NCBI GenBank assembly: GCA_947561395.2
Contig: OX387188.1
Location: forward strand, 39,117,942-39,181,941
Length of the DNA stretch: 64,000 nt
Reading direction: 5' to 3'
Origin: Buxus sempervirens
Taxonomy: Eukaryota; Streptophyta; Magnoliopsida; Buxales; Buxaceae
Shown here: piece by piece, positions 58,844-64,000 of the stretch
How positions within the stretch are numbered: position 1 is the first letter of the stretch
Layout: each line of letters starts with the position of its first letter
Position numbers and translations under genes: made by a program
The notes under the pieces: model-generated
Database searches by the model: none
What the model saw: the letters and a program-made list of their open reading frames with translations, nothing else
What the model was told of the DNA's origin: nothing

Positions 58844-59287
58844 GCTGACTTCTATCCCAGAGTTTTAAAACTTGGAAAGCGGTATCTACCTAGGGGTACG
58901 GACAAGTACCGTTATAAAGGCTTCCTTTTCGCAAATAGCTAATACAATTACTGATTATCAATACACCGTTTTTTTTTATACCGATTATCAATACACCGTT
59001 AAGTGTTCTTTAATGTGCTTAGGCGCGGACCCTTCGTTAGAATCTACTACTGGTTTCCAGCTAGTGTCCGCGGCTCCTGCGGCAGATCTAAAATTTCTCT
59101 TCCAAGATGTAGTTGATCGAGTTTCTGATATGGTGGTCCTGTTCTTAAGGTTCTTGTTGTTACAATGTTCCTTCTATATTTTCTGGTAGGTGTGGGTGTC
59201 TCTGTAATATTGGTTTTTGTTTATGAATGTATGTAGGTTTGACCTTTCATAAAAAAAAAAAAAAAGGTTAAATACAAAGTAAATTAA
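58844..59287 (+). other. possible truncated retroposon 3' end with poly-A
   Basis: A sequence ending in 15 or more A (59251-59265) follows T-rich, 3'-UTR-like sequence. A short plus frame (58872-59189) has no recognisable domain. It may be a truncated LINE or retroposed transcript, but I see no target duplication. Confidence 0.35.
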
Positions 59288-59402
59288 GAAGTCGTTTGGT
59301 ATAACTTTACAAAGTTATTTTTCTACTTTCAATGTAAAAAAGTTAAAAAACTGTACATTGAAAGTTAAAAGTAACTTTAAAAAAGTTATATCAAACAAAC
59401 TC
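59288..59402. mobile_element. 115-bp Tourist-like MITE
   Basis: The left end GAAGTCGTTTGGTATAAC and the reverse complement of the right end GAGTTTGTTTGATATAAC are similar. TAA flanks both sides (59285-59287 and 59403-59405). Almost the whole element folds on itself (ACTTTCAATGTA / TACATTGAAAGT). Confidence 0.75.
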
Positions 59403-59448
59403 TAATTTTCTTTGTATGTTTTTTTTGGAATAGATTAAGTTATTATAT

Positions 59449-59628
59449 GGGCAATAACGTGTCTTTGACATTTGTCACGTTAAGAGGTGCGCTGCAATAA
59501 ATTGTGCTGCTCTTTGACATCATCTTCCATTTATAAATGGGCAATAACGTGTCTTTGACATTTGTCATGTCAAGAGGTGCGCTGCAATAAATTGTGCTGC
59601 TCTTTGACACCATCATCCAATGTTTTTA
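59449..59628. repeat. 90-bp tandem duplication
   Basis: GGGCAATAACGTGTCTTTGA starts at 59449 and again at 59539; the two 90-bp units differ at only a few positions. The motif ATCATCCATTTATAAATGG recurs once more at about 59643. Confidence 0.9.
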
Positions 59629-62600
59629 TTTTTTTTGGTAATAATCATCCATTTATAAATGGTAAAAGAGTTGAAACCGTTAAATTTTGACCTTTGACAA
59701 AGCTAGAGACTCCAGAGCTGGATACCTTCAGCGTTCAGTTAAGCCTCTGGTGGTGATTTTTTTTGAGAACAACCGAACCTTGTAATATTAATGACTTTCA
59801 AAAATATATCCCCTGGCATCGTCCATTAGAAGAGTTCATTACCAAAAAAAAAAAAAAATCGTCCATTAGAAGAGTGGATGTACAGGGTGCGGGGGATCTT
59901 AACCAAATACATGAGAAGAATCTTAAGAACGACTTGTGAGGGGTTTTTTTAGGAAATGTGTACATTAAGATTGGCACGATTCCCAAGGGACCTATTCTCA
60001 TTATATATTTTTATAAACATTTTTTTAGAGATATGCAATGGCCAATTAGAAAACCTGTAACAACCACCTTGTTAAAACACTTATAACAAGCCATCTATCA
60101 ATTCGCAAAAAATTATTAAACAACTTGTAATAGTGTAGCTAGGATTTTTATTTAGGATGGATAAAGTAAAAGTTTGAATTAAAAATGGAAGATGAATGGT
60201 TGTGGTTAAAAGAATGTAGGGGCAAATTAAAAATTCTACCGGGACAAAACTTTGTATATGTTAAGTAGATAATAATTTTTTGTAATTTTATGGTGGGCCA
60301 TTGCCAACCGTAAGCCCTATTTAGTTCCACCCTTGCTTGAAAAATATGTTAAACGACTTATAATAACTTCTTTACTGATTTGTAAATCACATAAAAGCAC
60401 TTGTAATGTATGAAGCTAAAGGTAGTGTGGTTTATAAACAGTAAAACTGTATTTATTTTCAAATAATCTATGAAGTACCACTATTTTTTAGTATCGTGAA
60501 TTGTTTAACTGAAAACCAAGTTGTTTTCAAAATGCATCAATAAAAAATCAAATTTTCGTATATTTATATACAACCCCGCGATATTTTCCTGTTAGGATAA
60601 GTCGAAAACTTGTATGGGAAAGTTAAGATTCAGTTCCTCCTTATAATTAAGTTGTGGTTAGCCAAACACTGCTCGCTCTTCTTAAAACGCAATTAACTCA
60701 ATCTTATTTTCGAATTTAAAAGTCAATAAATGGATAACAAAAGTCCTTATATGCAGATACAAAATAATGATTTTGTAGTATAACTAGTGGGTAGCAATGG
60801 AACATGAATGATTTCTTGAGACATCAAAGGCTTAAAAAAATGTGGAAGATTAGTTTCCAGAAATAATTCTGGAATCTAATCTGTTAGCTTCATATATAAT
60901 TGTGGGTCTTGGGTCAAGGTCCAGCATCCTGCTAATAGTATAAAGAAATAAAGTTACGCTTGATCCTAACATTTATTAATATCAATATCAACCAGTTGAC
61001 CCCCCAGCTCTTCCAATCTAGATTGTCTACATTATTGCTTTCAGACGTAAGATTAGGAATGATTTTTTGAAAATGAAACAAGACCCACATTTATGAACAA
61101 AGATCTTTCCTAATACAGTCGGCAATATGTCGGCTTCCAGTTGGATTACCATGGGATTTACTTCCAAAAAATGGTCTAATCCGTTGTACTAAGAATTTCA
61201 TACAATCCATCTAATCTATCTGTAAAACCTTTAACCCAAACTTGTCAAAATGCTAGTAGGTTAGTAAACGTGGCTTTCAATTGCTAACTTTACTTCCAAG
61301 GAATAACCTACCTAGTCAATTAGTTAGATATCTAGGGGCGTTTACTCTCGTTATTTATTGCTACCTAGTTGTCTTGTATTTTAGTTTGTCTTAGTCAAGT
61401 TAAGGTATTCATTGTTTGACGATCTTTTGCCCGTTCCTAAAACTTTTTTTCATTTCCACGTATCTCAATTTAAGTCTAACCATAAATGTACATGGATATG
61501 TAAGTTACTTATAGTAATCAAACGTCAAGATTGTGTTGACTAGAGCTATTAATCCATGGAGTTCAATCAACAGTGGAGATGGTAGATATACCCAATAACC
61601 AGAGGGGGAAGGGACCACTTAAAATTGAAAAGTGAGGGAGTGCCAGCGGGGCACTCAATGTGCTGGTTACGATGAGAAGCCAAAGGTGGTTGGGGGTTGA
61701 TTGGTTACAACTCCCCAGCATTGACTCATTAAACCCTTATGGTTGGACGTGGATTAAGGTTGACCAACCAAATCAGACACGTCATGCCTGAGGCCGTAAC
61801 TAGTTAAACACCTGAGAGCTGGAGTGTCCGCGTTCGGTATACCAGCATTTAACTCGATTAAATGGTCAAACTGATAACAGCCGTCGCTTCTAAGCTTATC
61901 ATCCTTTTCATCACTTCCACTTATCTTCTTTGTCCAGGTGCTCTAGGTAGTTTCTAGTGTTATTTTTTAACAAAATATTGAGATAAGGATGATAAGGGTA
62001 TTGGATTAGTCGGTTGAATGTAAGCGGGCCCAGATACCAGTAGTTCCAAAAGAAAAAAAACAATTGAATTAAGGGTATTGGGTTTGAGATCGTTTGTCCC
62101 AGAAAACTGGTGATGTTAGTGCAGCTTTATTCAGATGGTGACACATGGAGAATCCAATGGTTGAAGAACTTTTCTTGTGAGTGAAAATGTAAAAAAAAAT
62201 ATTTTTGAGATGAAAAAAATCAACCGTGAGATTCTTCATGTGGCAGCATGGACAACAGCAGTAAATGGTAGCAGACGATATCTTCCCATGATATTGATAT
62301 CAAATAATAAATATTAGTTTTAGATTACTAAAATATTTAACAAGACATTCAAAAAAATATAGCATTGTAACCGACACTAACCACCAACCACCACTACTAA
62401 TTTATTACCACCATTAATGGTATTTTAAGCCATAGTCATATACTATCCTCCTTTTCATAATTTACATAATTGGCACAAAATAAGATCCAAAACTTGATCT
62501 TCCGGTCCATTTAATTTCTCATTGTAAAATTTCATATTTTTAAGTTTAATAATAATTCAATTATTAATGAAAACAAATTTTAAACAAAAAAAGGATAATT

Positions 62601-62969
62601 TTAAAAAAATTGCTTCATGCAAAAATGTAATTAAATAAAAAAGCTTTACTTATAAATTTTGATGCTATATATATATTATGTAATTGTAAAATGAGTACAT
62701 TCCAACTAGGTTAGAACCCACTCATCTATCTTTCATTTGCAATAGTTTAATAAAAAAATTGAAGCATAAATAAAAGGTAGCTCAATGGCTAATGCTTTTT
62801 TAATGCACCAACGACTGGGATGATATCATCTACCACCCATTACTGTTGCTATTCATGCAACGACCGTAAGATGTTGCCATATGTAGCATCTCACTGTTGG
62901 GCTTTTTCATCAAAAAGTTGTTTTATCTTTGTTTTAAAAGAGAAAAAACTGCAACCATTGGATGTTACA
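59629..62969. other. AT-rich spacer, no supported gene
   Basis: There are only short frames. A 31-codon frame at 61862-61957 (+) encodes a hydrophobic, signal-like peptide, but nothing supports it as a gene. Confidence 0.5.
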
Positions 62970-64000
62970 TATTGTTCCTCTGAAATTGGGTCGGGTTGGA
63001 CACGTGGTGATGTTGATGATGTGTCTTTACACGGGCGTGCCAGTATCAATTGATATAAAGGTTTTGGGTTGGATCCTGACCCTGGGCACCTGTTCCGAAT
63101 TTAAATCGGAGTTGGTTTAGCCATATTGCAAGTCACCTGTAATAAAACTGGTCAGGAGATGGAATGAAGACTAGGGGTTAGGTCTTCGTTTGGGTTCTTA
63201 TACGCGTTTGAAAGTCAAAGCAGTCAATGGCGTAGCACTTTATTATAAAATCGGCCGATGAAACACGATCGTAGATTACAACAGATAATCCTTAAAAGTA
63301 ATTGAAAAAGAAAGCCACCAAAATTAACAGGACCGGCCTTTTCTATCCTTATGGCCGTGATCGGAGTATAATGGAAGGATTCAAGGGGCGGCTGTTAACA
63401 CGGTAAACTCGAGGGTTCACCTAGGATTGCTACTTAGTCGAAAGTTCGTGAGTCACCTGGTTTGATTGAAGTCGGTCTTGGGACCAGCTGCTTGGAATCT
63501 TGTAGCCGTAATTGGAGTACAGAATCGCAAGTCAGGGGCGGCCTTAACCTACTTGCTGGTGGCAGGGTTCTGACGTCAATCAGAGTAAACAGGGGCCTAG
63601 AGTGTCATTGCGACTGGAAGCAGTGATAGAAGTCCTAAATTATCCTTCTTTGCTACAGTTTGGGTGTAGGAGATGGGATAAAGATCACGGATGTTCAAAT
63701 TAGAATTACAATAACCGGTTGCAGTTTTTTTATGGATGTTGTCCTTGAGCTTTTTGAATTTGTGCCTTTTATAACCATTCACTGACGGTTGCTAAACGTC
63801 CCACTCTTGCACGATCTTTATGGAGGTTATTCCTTTGTTATTTTCTATTCGTGCGATATAACTTCTCGACCACGATCATGAATGATTAACTTCTTCACTC
63901 ATAATCGCCCATTCTTTAACGGTCGACTTCATGTTGATGGTGATCCGATCCCTTGAAAATATGAGAATGGTTGTCGTATATGCTTGCGTGACTTTAGCTA
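62970..64000. repeat. dispersed repeat family, copy B (runs off the window)
   Basis: Colinear with 40111-41112 at an offset of about 22.86 kb, on the same strand. Shared blocks include ACACGTGGTGATGTTGATGA, TCACCTGTAATAAA and CTACTTGCTGGTGGCAGGGT. It continues to the window edge, so its right end is not seen. Confidence 0.75.

Noticed and set aside
61862..61957. 31-codon plus frame with a signal-peptide-like hydrophobic core
   Set aside because: Short enough to occur by chance in this AT-rich spacer; no promoter, partner exon or recognisable family.

Overview
The window is nuclear DNA from a flowering plant, most likely a woody eudicot. I infer this from intron-rich genes with GT/AG borders, plant-specific gene families (a plastid pyruvate dehydrogenase E2, an AP2/ERF factor with a CRF motif, RAD23), AT-rich spacers, and plant-type transposons (L1 LINE with RNase H, a gypsy-like LTR element primed by initiator tRNA-Met, Tourist, Mutator-like and hAT-like foldback elements). 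I cannot name the species.

Genes: (1) the last exon of a plastid E2 subunit gene (LTA2-like) on + at 948-1052; (2) a complete 12-exon RAD23 gene on - from 11850 to 4921, 387 residues, with UBL, UBA1, STI1/XPC-binding and UBA2 domains; (3) a single-exon gene on - at 18148-18759 for an acidic, nuclear-looking protein of unknown function; (4) an AP2/ERF gene of the CRF/VI-L type on + at 33801-34775. These genes show no sign of working together; this is ordinary plant gene spacing.

The rest is mostly transposon. The most informative part is 41730-58299, a nested complex. A nearly full-length L1 LINE on - (about 5.8 kb after removing insertions, flanked by a 14-bp target duplication with one mismatch) has been split by three younger insertions, each with its own target duplication: a 1.8-kb solo LTR (42449-44248, ggtat), an 8.1-kb LTR element without coding capacity and with two equal-length LTRs of 2891 bp (44711-52833, tcggt), and an 828-bp foldback MITE (52870-53697, tgttatt). 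The LINE reading frame resumes across each insertion.

Other elements: a Tourist/PIF-Harbinger-type element at 13304-14883 that seems to carry pieces of a host gene; two Mutator-like foldback elements (3337-4168, with an about 90-bp minisatellite, and 35613-37618, with TIRs of roughly 300 bp and a 41-A tract); three copies of one AT-rich foldback MITE (15471, 32448, 38991); a hAT-like MITE with 25 G (28528-28900); a possible mini-Helitron with 24 C (27500-27718); a 199-bp MITE (58395-58593); and two copies of an unclassified dispersed repeat over 1 kb (40111 and 62970). I found no CRISPR array, rRNA or tRNA gene, and no clear new enzymatic system.
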